DNA from: Shewanella psychrophila | Lineage (GTDB): Bacteria > Pseudomonadota > Gammaproteobacteria > Enterobacterales > Shewanellaceae | Direction of reading: 5' to 3' | NCBI RefSeq assembly: GCF_002005305.1 | Contig: NZ_CP014782.1 | Span: 6,138,001-6,202,000 of the forward strand | Length of the DNA: 64,000 nt | Shown here: piece by piece, positions 17,959 to 27,166 of the stretch | Layout of the letters: the number at the start of each line of letters is the position of its first letter | How positions within the stretch are numbered: position 1 is the first letter of the stretch | Translations under genes and position numbers: made by a program | Notes under the pieces: generated by a model | Told to the model about the DNA's origin: nothing | Seen by the model: the letters and a program-made list of their open reading frames with translations, nothing else | Databases searched by the model: none

Positions 17959-20900
17959 ATGAATCTGACTCGTATTAGTACCCATAACCCGGCTGGCACC
18001 TTAGTGACCCTGTTGCTGATCGCCATCTTCGGCCTTCTCGCCATCGCCAAACTGCCCATACAGCTGCTGCCCGATATCCAACGCCCGCAGATCTCCGTTT
18101 TCAACAACTGGCGTTCGGCTGCGCCTCTGGAGATGGAATCAAATATCATAGAGCCCCAGGAAAATGTCTTAAGGCAAGTTCCCGGTGTTATTGAGATGAC
18201 CTCTAACATCTCTCAAGGCTTCGGCCGTGTTTCATTAACGTTCGAGGTCGGCAATAACATGCAGGAGGCGATGATCAATGTGATCAACGCCTTAAATCAA
18301 ACACCTCCCCGCCCATTAGATGCTAACGAACCTTTCATCAATGTCGGTGGTGGCCGTGGCGCACCTAATCTAGCTTCCTTGCTCGTTCGTATGGCCCCGG
18401 ATAACCCGGACACAGATTTTGGGAAATATCAAAAGCTGATAGATAACGTGGTAGAGCCCAGGCTGAGACAGATCACCGGAGTTGGCGCGGTGCAGCTACA
18501 AAGTAGGCAACCAAAAGAGCTGCATATCCAATTCGATCCCTATCGTGCAGCGGCGCTCGGCATCACTTTAGATCAACTACGCAGCACTCTATCTCGCGCC
18601 ACCGATATCTCAGGAGGCACGGCCAATGTTGGACGACGTCAATATACGGTAAGATTTTTAGGCCAATATACCCCTGAGAACTTAGGTAAACTGATCGTGA
18701 CTTACAACGAGGGACGGCCCGTCTACCTTGACGAGCTTGCCGATGTCAGCATATCGACGGCTGAGGTACAAGGATTTACCAAGCGTAACGGCTACCCGGC
18801 TTATTACATGACACTGCAAGGCACCTTCGACGCTAATACTGTGACTGTGCTCGACGGAGTCAACAAGGCCATTGCCGAGCTTAATGAAGGAGAGCTAAAG
18901 GACGCTGGCCTGGTCATAGATCTCTCTTTCGATGCCTCGGTGCATATCAAACGCGCTATTTTACTGGTAAAAGGTAACTTAGCCATAGGTGTCCTGCTGG
19001 CTCTGGTCATACTGTTCGCCTTCCTGCGCAGCTTTAGAGCCACCCTGATGATCGCATCGACCATACCTGTCGCTCTGCTTATCGCATTCTTCTCTCTCGA
19101 AGCCATGGGCCGTACACTAAACGTGATCTCCCTAGCTGGACTGGCCTTCGCCGTCGGCCTGGTACTCGATGCTGCCATCATAGTGCAGGAAAACATCGTC
19201 AGACTATTGCAAAAAGGCGAGCCTTTAACAGATGCAATAACCAAAGGGACGGAGCAAGTACGAGGCGCCTTGATGGCATCGACTGTCACGACTGTTGCCA
19301 TCTTCCTACCCATACTGTTTATGCCTGGCGTAGAAGGTCAGTTATTCTCCGATTTAGCCCTTACCCTATCGGTGGCAGTGGTTTCCTCCTTCATCAGTGC
19401 CATCACCTTAATTCCCGTTTTCAGCCTCCTGTGGCTTAAGTTACCCAAGAAAGCACAAGCCAACAGCAATAAGCCTGATCTATGGCATAAGCTCACTCTG
19501 CTCATACGTAAACTCACTGGTGATAAGAAACGTGCGGCAAGCTGGTGTGGCTTACTCATACTGGGCAGCGGTATATTAACCTTCACCCTGATGCCAAGAC
19601 CCGATTTTCTGCCTCAGGCTCGCTCAGATGGTATTTTTGCCTTCTTCTCCCTCCCCCCCGGTGCCAACGTGAAAACTCTGGAGAAAGAGGTGGGTGAGAT
19701 CATCATAGAGCGGCTAAAACCCTATTATGATAAAGAGAAGACTCCCTATATCAAGGGCTATAACTTCTCCATGTATTCGGCATTTAATGTGCTTTTCATC
19801 TACCCTGAAGATCCCTCGGAAGCCGATCAGATGATCGAACTCCTCAATGATGAGATCTTAATCAGCCTGCCAGATACCCAAGCCTTCACCAACCGAGGTT
19901 CACTACTCCAATTTGGTTTTAACGGCGGTAGGGCAATCAATATAGACCTTCAAGGGCCGGATATGGAGGCCTTGATGGAATCTGCCAGCAAAGGAATGGA
20001 CTTGATCACTCAGGCCCTGCCTGGCTCAGTGGTGCGCCCAATTCCAGGCCTCTCCATGGCTCAACCTGAATTGCAGCTTATCCCCAACGAGCGCCGTCTA
20101 GCGCAGGCGGGTGTAGACAAGGGTCAGATAGCCAATGCCGTTCGGGCCTATACGTCCGGACTGTTTATTGGTGAATATTTCGATGGTAATGACCGCATGG
20201 ACGTCCTATTAAAAGGACCCAAGTGGCAGTACCCGGAGCAATTAGCCGCGACACCGGTTTATACCCAAGCTGCGGGTATTCAAACCATAGGGGAACTCGC
20301 AACCATCAAGCGCACTGTCGGCCCAACTCAGCTGCAAAGAGTCAATGGCAAACGTAGTGTGAGCCTACTGATTTTCCCACCAGCAGATATGTCATTGGAC
20401 GAGGCACTTGAGATCATCAATGACAAGGCTGTTCCAGCTCTAAAAGCGACACTAGCAGAAAATAGCTCACTCAAGTTCCGCGGCAGTGCCGATAAACTCG
20501 ACAGCACCATCAAAGAGATGGGCGCAAACTTCCTGCTAGCCGTGGTTATATTGTTCCTGCTAATGGCAGCCATGTTTAAATCTGCTAAGGACAGTCTGCT
20601 CGTCTTACTCTCTATGCCTCTGGCCATTTGCGGCGGCGTCGTCAGCCTGAGATTACTGAACCTTGTCAGCTTTCAGAGCCTAGATCTACTGACCATGATA
20701 GGTTTCATCATCTTACTGGGGCTGGTAGTCAACAACGCCATCTTGTTAGTTGACCAAACACGTCAAGGCACACGTGATGGCCTCAATATCGACGATGCTA
20801 TCTATCAGGCAGTGGCCACCCGAGCCCGCCCAGTTTATATGAGTACCCTGACATCAATATTCGGTATGTTGCCTCTCATGTTAGTTCCCGGTGTCGGCAG

Positions 20901-21072
20901 TGAGATCTATCGTGGGTTAGCTGCCGTTATCGTAGGAGGAATGACATTCAGCGCGATGTTTACCCTAATCCTCATACCTAGCCTCTTGAGGATCACTCAC
21001 ACCTCTAAAAAGCGAGTCCCCATCCTGGACTCATTGTCGCCCGTTACAGAATCTAACTCCGGAGTTAAGTGA
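17959..21072 (+). CDS. RND-family efflux pump inner-membrane subunit
   Basis: A 1037-residue resistance-nodulation-division transporter with the usual 12 helices and two large periplasmic loops. TM1 is THNPAGTLVTLLLIAIFGLL; the first loop contains the porter motif GGRGAPNLASLLVRM. The proton-relay region differs from AcrB. TM4 reads GLVLDAAIIVQEN (one Asp of the usual pair, the second replaced by Ala) and TM10 reads VVNNAILLVDQ (Asn where AcrB has Lys940). It belongs to a divergent HAE-type subgroup. It is translationally coupled to the downstream adaptor gene; no outer-membrane channel gene is adjacent. Substrate is unknown. Confidence 0.9.
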   Translation: MNLTRISTHNPAGTLVTLLLIAIFGLLAIAKLPIQLLPDIQRPQISVFNNWRSAAPLEMESNIIEPQENVLRQVPGVIEMTSNISQGFGRVSLTFEVGNNMQEAMINVINALNQTPPRPLDANEPFINVGGGRGAPNLASLLVRMAPDNPDTDFGKYQKLIDNVVEPRLRQITGVGAVQLQSRQPKELHIQFDPYRAAALGITLDQLRSTLSRATDISGGTANVGRRQYTVRFLGQYTPENLGKLIVTYNEGRPVYLDELADVSISTAEVQGFTKRNGYPAYYMTLQGTFDANTVTVLDGVNKAIAELNEGELKDAGLVIDLSFDASVHIKRAILLVKGNLAIGVLLALVILFAFLRSFRATLMIASTIPVALLIAFFSLEAMGRTLNVISLAGLAFAVGLVLDAAIIVQENIVRLLQKGEPLTDAITKGTEQVRGALMASTVTTVAIFLPILFMPGVEGQLFSDLALTLSVAVVSSFISAITLIPVFSLLWLKLPKKAQANSNKPDLWHKLTLLIRKLTGDKKRAASWCGLLILGSGILTFTLMPRPDFLPQARSDGIFAFFSLPPGANVKTLEKEVGEIIIERLKPYYDKEKTPYIKGYNFSMYSAFNVLFIYPEDPSEADQMIELLNDEILISLPDTQAFTNRGSLLQFGFNGGRAINIDLQGPDMEALMESASKGMDLITQALPGSVVRPIPGLSMAQPELQLIPNERRLAQAGVDKGQIANAVRAYTSGLFIGEYFDGNDRMDVLLKGPKWQYPEQLAATPVYTQAAGIQTIGELATIKRTVGPTQLQRVNGKRSVSLLIFPPADMSLDEALEIINDKAVPALKATLAENSSLKFRGSADKLDSTIKEMGANFLLAVVILFLLMAAMFKSAKDSLLVLLSMPLAICGGVVSLRLLNLVSFQSLDLLTMIGFIILLGLVVNNAILLVDQTRQGTRDGLNIDDAIYQAVATRARPVYMSTLTSIFGMLPLMLVPGVGSEIYRGLAAVIVGGMTFSAMFTLILIPSLLRITHTSKKRVPILDSLSPVTESNSGVK

Positions 21073-22181
21073 TGAAATCATTTATCCATGCCAGCCTCTA
21101 CCTCAGCCTATCAATTTCTTTACTGGCCCCCTATAGCGTACTTGCTGAAGAAAAGAATGCCGAGGAAGCAGAAGAGAAAACCCGTCTTATCAGTGTGGTG
21201 CAGGTAGAGAACCGTGCGCTCTCTCCAAAAATCATGGTCATCGGCTCAGTTTATTCCCGCAGTAATTCCGAGCTGACAGCAGGGATCGACGGTAAACTCG
21301 AATGGGTTCAGGAAGCTGGCACACGTATTATTGCAGGTGAGGTGGTGGCAAGGTTAGAGAAGACCCGTTTATCGCTGCAAAAAGAACAACAGGAAGCTCA
21401 GATTGAATATGAGCGCGTTGGACTCACTCGCTTGAATCGTGAATTACAACGCTTAGAGAAACTTATCACCAGTAAAAATGCCTCAGAAACTGAACTGGAT
21501 AAAGCGAGATCCGATAGAGATCTCGCTGGGGCAAACCTCAAACTCGAACAAATAAAACTCAAGATGATAATGGACGACCTGAGACGGACTGAAGTAAAGG
21601 CCCCCTTCTCCGGCATCATCACTGAGCGTAAACACCAGGCGGGCGAAGATATTAGCCGCTTAGTATCGATTGTCTCCATAACAGATCCCGATAACTTAGA
21701 GATCCGCCTACATGCCCCACTCAAGCATAGCCGCCGGGTAAAAATTGGGGATGAACTCAATGTCTATCACAGCGAAGGGGAGTTTCATGCCACTATTCGT
21801 AGCCTGATCCCGGTATCAGATATCCGCTCTCAAACTTTCGAGGCCCGCATAGACCTCCCCATAGAGATGCAAGATGCCTTCAGTGTTGGTGAACTGATCT
21901 CTCTAGCCTTGCCTATAGCACCTAAACAACTCACAACTCTCGTACCTAGAGATGCCATCATACTGCGCTCAACAGGAGCCTACGTATTTAAAATAAATGC
22001 AGACAACACGGCGGTGAAGATCCCGGTAGAGCTAGGTGACGGAGAAGGCGAGTGGATAGCAGTCAACGGTAAATTGACCGATAACGATACTGTGGTGATC
22101 CGTGGCGCAGAGACATTACAGGATGGGCAGCAGGTGAAGCTACAGGCACTAGCCGGAACTAAAATTGCTACTGCAACTTGA
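21072..22181 (+). CDS. RND efflux periplasmic adaptor (membrane fusion protein)
   Basis: A HlyD/AcrA-type adaptor of about 369 residues that links the RND pump to an outer-membrane channel. It has a signal peptide (MKSFIHASLYLSLSIS...SVLA), a lipoyl half-motif GIDGKLEWVQEAGTRI, an alpha-helical hairpin around residues 95-165 and the second lipoyl half TEVKAPFSGIITERKHQAGE (read here with RRTEV). A beta-barrel domain follows. The start ATG overlaps the RND stop as TGATG; a GTG one codon earlier is possible. Adaptor after pump is the reverse of the acrAB order. Confidence 0.9.
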   Translation: MKSFIHASLYLSLSISLLAPYSVLAEEKNAEEAEEKTRLISVVQVENRALSPKIMVIGSVYSRSNSELTAGIDGKLEWVQEAGTRIIAGEVVARLEKTRLSLQKEQQEAQIEYERVGLTRLNRELQRLEKLITSKNASETELDKARSDRDLAGANLKLEQIKLKMIMDDLRRTEVKAPFSGIITERKHQAGEDISRLVSIVSITDPDNLEIRLHAPLKHSRRVKIGDELNVYHSEGEFHATIRSLIPVSDIRSQTFEARIDLPIEMQDAFSVGELISLALPIAPKQLTTLVPRDAIILRSTGAYVFKINADNTAVKIPVELGDGEGEWIAVNGKLTDNDTVVIRGAETLQDGQQVKLQALAGTKIATAT

Positions 22182-22185
22182 GATA

Positions 22186-22221
22186 AGTGCCTAGTACCTA
22201 GAAATCTAGGTTCTAGGCACT
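22186..22221. repeat. CTAG-rich palindromic repeat / terminator-like hairpin
   Basis: AGTGCCTAG-t-ACCTAG, loop aaat, then CTAGGT-t-CTAGGCACT: a 16-bp hairpin starting four bases after the adaptor stop. There is no T tract. It shares CCTAG/CTAGG arms with elements at 48338, 63203 and 63530. Confidence 0.75.
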
Positions 22222-22397
22222 AGCAACTTAATGCCCTCTTCCACTGTCTCAATTTCACATTATAGAAACACGAATGAAAAACTGACGTTGAGATCATAGT
22301 CTTCTGATATCAGCGTGGCATAATGTCCGCTAACTTTCGCTTTTACTAATGTCGCGTATTTTTACGTGAAATTATAAATTTCTCATAAGGTAGCCAG

Positions 22398-23642
22398 ATG
22401 CCCACTAAAGCCGATCCATGCTCTCAACCTAGCCTCATGCATCCAGATGAAGCGATTGCACTACTACTCAAGCAAGTGAATCCACTAGAAGACTCAGAAG
22501 TCGTGCAGCTTTCCCAGGGGCTAGGACGAGTATTGGCCGAAGACTTAGCATCCAGCATAGACCTCCCCCCTTTCAATAACTCGGCCATGGACGGTTACGC
22601 CTTTCGCTTCGAAGATCTTACCAACAATGAGAGCCTGAATTTAATCGGGCAATCCTTCGCAGGGCACCCATTCGAAGGCGAAGCTCAACCTAATACCTGC
22701 ATTCGCATCATGACAGGTGCGCCTCTGCCCGATGGCTACGATACTGTGCAAATGCATGAGAAAGTCGAGGCGAAGGAAACGGATATCTTTATCGAGCCCC
22801 CTAAAGCCATAGGAGCCAACGTGCGCTATCGTGGTGAAGAGGTTAAAACAGGCGGCAAGGTATTAGTCAACGGCACTCAGGTTGGCGCCGCCGAACTCGG
22901 CGTGCTAGCGACTATAGGCATTAGCCAAATACGTGTGACACGTCAGGTAAAAGTTGCCTTCTTCTCTACCGGAGATGAGCTTAGACCCGTAGGAACAGAG
23001 TTGGCCCCTGGCCAGATCTATGACTCGAATCGATACAGCATTCGCGGCCTACTCAGCCGAGCTAATGTCGAATGGATAGATATGGGCGTGGTTGAAGATG
23101 ATCCTGAGGCGATACGTGAAGCATTCAAAAATGCCTCTGCCAATGCCGATATGGTTCTCACCTCGGGTGGTGTCTCCGTAGGTGATGCCGATTACACTAA
23201 ACAAGTACTCGATGAAGTGGGTGAAATCACGTTTTGGAAGCTCGCCATCAAACCAGGTAAGCCTTTCGCCTTCGGTAAGCTAGATAATGCTATCTTCTGT
23301 GGCCTGCCAGGTAACCCGGTCTCCTCCATGGTTACTTTCTACAAGCTAGTATGGCCCCTGCTCACTAAGATGCAGGGACTGCCCCAGAGCAAGCCACTAC
23401 AAGTAAAGGCCAAATTGAAGGGGGATCTGCGTAAATATCCGGGGCGTGTGGAATATCAACGTGGCATCTTAAGCCAGAATCATAGTGGCGAATTCGAAGT
23501 TACCATCACTGGAGAGCAAGGCTCTGGCATGCTCACCTCGATGAGCTTAGCGAACTGCTTCGTCATACTTGCCCAGGAACAAGGCAATACTTCAGATGGC
23601 ACCCTAGTTACGGTTGAGCCTTTTAATTCTGTCCTTTGCTAG
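22398..23642 (+). CDS. moeA: Molybdopterin molybdenumtransferase
   Basis: Inserts molybdate into adenylylated molybdopterin, the last general step of Moco synthesis. The 414 residues show the MoeA signatures DLPPFNNSAMDGYAF near the N-terminus, TGAPLPDGYDTVQMHE, STGDEL, TSGGVSVGDADY and KPGKPFAFG, followed by GLPGNPVSS. Length is normal for MoeA (about 411 in E. coli). It is followed 93 bases later by moeB, the conserved moeAB pair. The mod and moa genes lie about 16 kb downstream on the other strand. Confidence 0.97.
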   Translation: MPTKADPCSQPSLMHPDEAIALLLKQVNPLEDSEVVQLSQGLGRVLAEDLASSIDLPPFNNSAMDGYAFRFEDLTNNESLNLIGQSFAGHPFEGEAQPNTCIRIMTGAPLPDGYDTVQMHEKVEAKETDIFIEPPKAIGANVRYRGEEVKTGGKVLVNGTQVGAAELGVLATIGISQIRVTRQVKVAFFSTGDELRPVGTELAPGQIYDSNRYSIRGLLSRANVEWIDMGVVEDDPEAIREAFKNASANADMVLTSGGVSVGDADYTKQVLDEVGEITFWKLAIKPGKPFAFGKLDNAIFCGLPGNPVSSMVTFYKLVWPLLTKMQGLPQSKPLQVKAKLKGDLRKYPGRVEYQRGILSQNHSGEFEVTITGEQGSGMLTSMSLANCFVILAQEQGNTSDGTLVTVEPFNSVLC

Positions 23643-23735
23643 AATCGATTGCTAGCAGTTAGCTTAAGCGATGACATCCCGAGCCGATTGCTAGCCAATG
23701 ACTAGACAAGCCAAACCAGCATCAGGAAAACAGTT

Positions 23736-24503
23736 ATGAGCTCGACACCCAATAACGATGAGATCTTGTCTGACAGTGAGATACTCAGATACAGTCGCCA
23801 GATCTCTATTAAGGCAATGGACTTCGAGGGACAGGAGAAACTCAAACTCGCTAAAGTGCTGATTATCGGTGCCGGAGGCCTAGGCTGCGCCGCTAGCCAA
23901 TATCTTGCGGTGGCAGGGGTGGGGAAAATGACCTTAGTCGATTTCGACACCGTGGAGTTATCCAACCTCCAGAGGCAAGTGTTACATCAAGACAAGAATA
24001 TCGGTCAGGCTAAGGTCGAGTCAGCCAGAGCGAGCCTGAGTGAACTCAACCCTCACATTCAGATAGATGTTGTTGATGCTGTGCTAGACGATACCCAGAT
24101 AGATGAACTAGTTGCTGAACATGACATGATATTGGACTGCACAGATAACGTGGCGGTGCGTGAGCAACTCAACAGCAGTTGCTTTAATCATAAAATTCCA
24201 CTCGTTTCCGCCGCCGCCATTCGTATGGAGGGAACTGTGACTGTATTCGATTATCAAGATGAGCACCCCTGTTATCATTGCTTTAGCAAGTTATTCGGTG
24301 AACAGCACCTCACCTGTGTCGAGTCAGGCATACTCGCTCCTGTTGTCGGCATGATAGGTTGTCTGCAGGCAGTCGAGGCAATCAAGATGATCACTAACAT
24401 GGGCAAGCCTCTTCTTGGACGCATCTTGATGATAGATGCCATGACTATGGAGTTCCGCGAGATGAAACTTGGTAAGCAGGTAAACTGTGAGATTTGTGGC
24501 TAA
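23736..24503 (+). CDS. moeB: Molybdopterin-synthase adenylyltransferase
   Basis: E1-like enzyme that adenylates the C-terminal glycine of MoaD before sulfuration. The nucleotide-binding motif is VLIIGAGGLGCAASQYLAVAGVG; DFDTVELSNLQRQVLH and the arginine in QRQ are conserved. The zinc-binding cysteines are CYHC and the terminal CEIC. At 255 residues it is a stand-alone MoeB without a rhodanese domain. ThiF is the close alternative, but the partner moeA upstream supports MoeB. Confidence 0.95.
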   Translation: MSSTPNNDEILSDSEILRYSRQISIKAMDFEGQEKLKLAKVLIIGAGGLGCAASQYLAVAGVGKMTLVDFDTVELSNLQRQVLHQDKNIGQAKVESARASLSELNPHIQIDVVDAVLDDTQIDELVAEHDMILDCTDNVAVREQLNSSCFNHKIPLVSAAAIRMEGTVTVFDYQDEHPCYHCFSKLFGEQHLTCVESGILAPVVGMIGCLQAVEAIKMITNMGKPLLGRILMIDAMTMEFREMKLGKQVNCEICG

Positions 24504-24656
24504 AGCTTGGATGTTTTTAGTAGGCATTAAAAATTTAATTTAAAAAGTGAAAAACTCTTTGACCCTCCCCTAGAGGGAGACATTATTCTGCTTTCAACGG
24601 GTAAACAACCCAGTCTTTACTAACTGAAAGCTTACGAATAACACTTGGAGTAAACT

Positions 24657-25094
24657 ATGAACTTACTGACTAAAACCATCTTATCTGCCGTGATCGCAAT
24701 CTCTTCAACCACGGCCTTTGCCGCAAGTGTCTCAATACCAAGTAGTATGCAAGTGTCAGAGATTAATGGAATTAAAGTTGCTAGCAGTCAGGAGTTCAAG
24801 TTAGTCCAAGGCCAGAACCTGATAAAACTCAGATATATCGAAGACTTTGCCTTCAATGCCGACGATTCCGGTGCACTAGTTAAATCTAAGCCACTATTTT
24901 TGAATGTATCAGCACAGGAAGGAGTCAAGTACACAGTGACGCTACCTGAACTAATGACACAGAATGAAGCGCGAGACTTCATTAAAAAACCTGTAGTTCT
25001 GGTGACTGATAATAATGGACTCACACGTACTGACAGCTTATCTAACCAGTATCAATTGATGGCAGCTATGTTCAAACTAGATACTCAGATGTGA
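24657..25094 (+). CDS. DUF2057 (YccT-like) periplasmic protein
   Basis: A 145-residue exported protein. Its signal peptide (MNLLTKTILSAVIAISSTTAFA) is followed by SVSIPSSMQVSEINGIKV and the LVQGQNLIKLRYIEDF block typical of DUF2057. Function is unknown; homologues are small envelope proteins in Vibrionales, Enterobacterales and Shewanella. A ribosome-binding site (TTGGAG) lies seven bases before the ATG. An 11-bp hairpin follows at 25147. Confidence 0.8.
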   Translation: MNLLTKTILSAVIAISSTTAFAASVSIPSSMQVSEINGIKVASSQEFKLVQGQNLIKLRYIEDFAFNADDSGALVKSKPLFLNVSAQEGVKYTVTLPELMTQNEARDFIKKPVVLVTDNNGLTRTDSLSNQYQLMAAMFKLDTQM

Positions 25095-25493
25095 CCTGCT
25101 TACTGGATTACGAAACAGTACTAACCCGAACGAACCAGTCTAACTAGAGGTATTAGCATGTACGCACAGCTAATACCTCAGAGCTGACTTTCCACTATCA
25201 TTTATAAGAGCGCATTTATAAGAGAGCATTTATACAACGCCATTCAAGATCTTAATCCCCTCCCCTGAATCAGTCAAAACTGCAGCCCTATTCACAGCTT
25301 CATTCCGATATATCCCCTATCCTTGTCGATTAACTCACTTCTGGGTTAGAGTAAACCCATAAAACTGATGCTAATTTCTGGATTAAACGGTTTAATCTAG
25401 CCAAATTAGCAGAAAGTTAACCCTTTTATGGATATGACTCGTTACTAACAGTATAAATTAGTAACTCAAGTCTTTAACGGAGAATCGAAGGAT
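25095..25493. other. Intergenic region with hairpin and inverted repeat
   Basis: No gene seen. GAGGTATTAGC / GCTAATACCTC (25147-25157 and 25169-25179) is an 11-bp stem without a U tract, possibly a terminator of the DUF2057 gene. GATTAAAC-g-GTTTAATC (25381-25397) is an almost perfect inverted repeat about 100 bases before the next gene and could be an operator. A short TTTATAAGAG direct repeat lies near 25200. Confidence 0.5.
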
Positions 25494-26120
25494 ATGATGA
25501 AACCAGCCTCAATAGCACTGCTTATCGCCAGCGCCCTAATGCTCAGTGCCTGCAATCAAGATAAACCAGCCACTCCAGAAGAAAGCCAAGCGTTCACAGA
25601 CAAGGTGGTAGAGGCGTCTGTCGACACCGTAGTCACATTGGCAAACCCAGCCTCAGAGTATTGTATCTCTATCGGTGGCGAGTTGGAGATAAAGACAGAA
25701 GCCGATGGTCAAGTTGGCATCTGTCACTTACCTAGTGGCGAGAAGATCGAAGAGTGGTCTCTGTACAGAAAAGCCAATAAACAAGAGGTCACTAAGGCGG
25801 TCGATATGGTAAATCCTGCAGCCGCTTACTGTGAATCCGTCGATGGTAAACTAGACCTGCCTACGGGCGTCTGTACCTTGCCCAGTGGCGAAGCTTTAGA
25901 TCAGTGGGAGTTGTTTAAACGTGACCATAAACAGACTAAGCCTCAGATAGGTATGGCCAACCCAGCTTCTGTCTATTGTGAATCCGTCGATGGCAAACTA
26001 GACCTGCCTACAGGTGTTTGTACCTTGCCCAGCGGTGAAGCTTTAGATCAGTGGGAACTTCTAAAACGCGATCATAAGCGTGTAGAATCAAGCTCAGACG
26101 TGACCAAGCCGACGAGTTAA
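25494..26120 (+). CDS. Lipoprotein with three DUF333 repeats
   Basis: A 208-residue lipoprotein: lipobox LMLSAC with Cys at residue 20. Three copies of the DUF333 motif follow, each of the form NPAxxYC, LPSGE, W. Copies two and three are nearly identical in protein (AYCESVDGKLDLPTGVCTLP in one) and in DNA, with a period of 147 bases (25831 and 25978), so the second duplication is recent. Each copy keeps a cysteine pair, probably a disulfide. DUF333 proteins are sometimes annotated as putative hemolysins, without good evidence. Two adjacent Met codons can start it. Confidence 0.8.
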   Translation: MMKPASIALLIASALMLSACNQDKPATPEESQAFTDKVVEASVDTVVTLANPASEYCISIGGELEIKTEADGQVGICHLPSGEKIEEWSLYRKANKQEVTKAVDMVNPAAAYCESVDGKLDLPTGVCTLPSGEALDQWELFKRDHKQTKPQIGMANPASVYCESVDGKLDLPTGVCTLPSGEALDQWELLKRDHKRVESSSDVTKPTS

Positions 26121-26161
26121 TACCGATATACTAACTCGGATAAAAAGGAATACCTGACTAG

Positions 26162-27166
26162 ATGTCGAAGTTACCCCGAGATCCCTCCTATAATCTGGCT
26201 TGTGATATCAGCGATAATTGGGGTTTAGATGATTGGCGACCCACCCTCGACACTATCTGTATCAGGCATGGCATCAATGCTATCCATATGAGCCAGAACT
26301 TCGAAGGCACTAACCCTGTCTTCGAGTTGACTCAAGCCTCTAGTGCCGGAGACTTAGATAAGGCTAATAGATCCTTTATCGTTAAAGTTTTAGCACCTAA
26401 CTTTCATGTACAGTATCAGAGCGAATACCTGAGCCTCAAGTTACTCAACCACCACAGATTGGGAGTCAAGGTTCCTAAACTGTTTTACTTCGGTGATGTC
26501 GACAACTGGCTCTATCTGGTGATAGAGAAGCTAGATGGCATCATGCTCTCATCTGTACTCACAGAGCTTTCTGTCAAAGAGCGATGCGATATTGCACTAG
26601 AACTCGGTAACTTCAGTAAACACTTGCATCGCCTCCCCGAGCAACAAATTGAGGGCTTAAGGTTAGATTGGCCTGATTTTATCCGCCTACAAACCGATAA
26701 GTGTTATGAAAAGCGTAAGAAACAAGGCCTGCCAGATCCTCTGCTTCGAGAGCTAAATGGCTACCTTGCCAGCCATACAGACAAATTGGCTGCTTACCTT
26801 AATAAATCGGATGCACACTTGATACATACAGATCTACATCCTGGTAACTTATTGGTTAAGAAACACGACGGACGATATCGATTCACCGGGATCATAGATT
26901 TTGGCGATGCCTTAGCCTGCCCGGATCCTGTATTTGAATTTACCTCTCCAGCATTACTGCTCGCTCTCGGTGAACCCAAAATATTCCACGCCTATCTCGA
27001 TGGCTATGGTTATGGCGGCAAGAGAGACACCAGCCTACAACAACACATGATGATGCTCAGCCTATTAAGGCACACAGGTGACATGAACTACTTGCTACAA
27101 CATGTTCCAGATTGTCGCGATGAAAAGAACTGGCAGGCACTGGAAGCTAAGTTTTTCCCGCTTTAA
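26162..27166 (+). CDS. APH-fold small-molecule kinase family protein
   Basis: A 334-residue protein of the aminoglycoside phosphotransferase/choline kinase fold. The catalytic loop is IHTDLHPGNLLV and the metal-binding motif is GIIDFGDALACPDP. An ATP-lysine region near RSFIVKVLAP and a C-terminal helical substrate lid follow. No evidence points to antibiotic resistance; chromosomal relatives phosphorylate choline, homoserine-like or other small substrates. Its stop codon overlaps that of the convergent anti-sigma gene (TTAA shared), so the two operons end on top of one another without a terminator between them. Confidence 0.75.
   Translation: MSKLPRDPSYNLACDISDNWGLDDWRPTLDTICIRHGINAIHMSQNFEGTNPVFELTQASSAGDLDKANRSFIVKVLAPNFHVQYQSEYLSLKLLNHHRLGVKVPKLFYFGDVDNWLYLVIEKLDGIMLSSVLTELSVKERCDIALELGNFSKHLHRLPEQQIEGLRLDWPDFIRLQTDKCYEKRKKQGLPDPLLRELNGYLASHTDKLAAYLNKSDAHLIHTDLHPGNLLVKKHDGRYRFTGIIDFGDALACPDPVFEFTSPALLLALGEPKIFHAYLDGYGYGGKRDTSLQQHMMMLSLLRHTGDMNYLLQHVPDCRDEKNWQALEAKFFPL

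Noticed and set aside
18804..19313. Long open frame on the minus strand inside the RND gene (169 codons)
   Set aside because: It lies wholly antisense to a well-conserved transporter, has no ribosome-binding site and no protein-like features; it reflects codon bias of the real gene.
26162..27166. Aminoglycoside resistance gene
   Set aside because: The APH fold is shared by many metabolic kinases; nothing in sequence or context indicates antibiotic modification.
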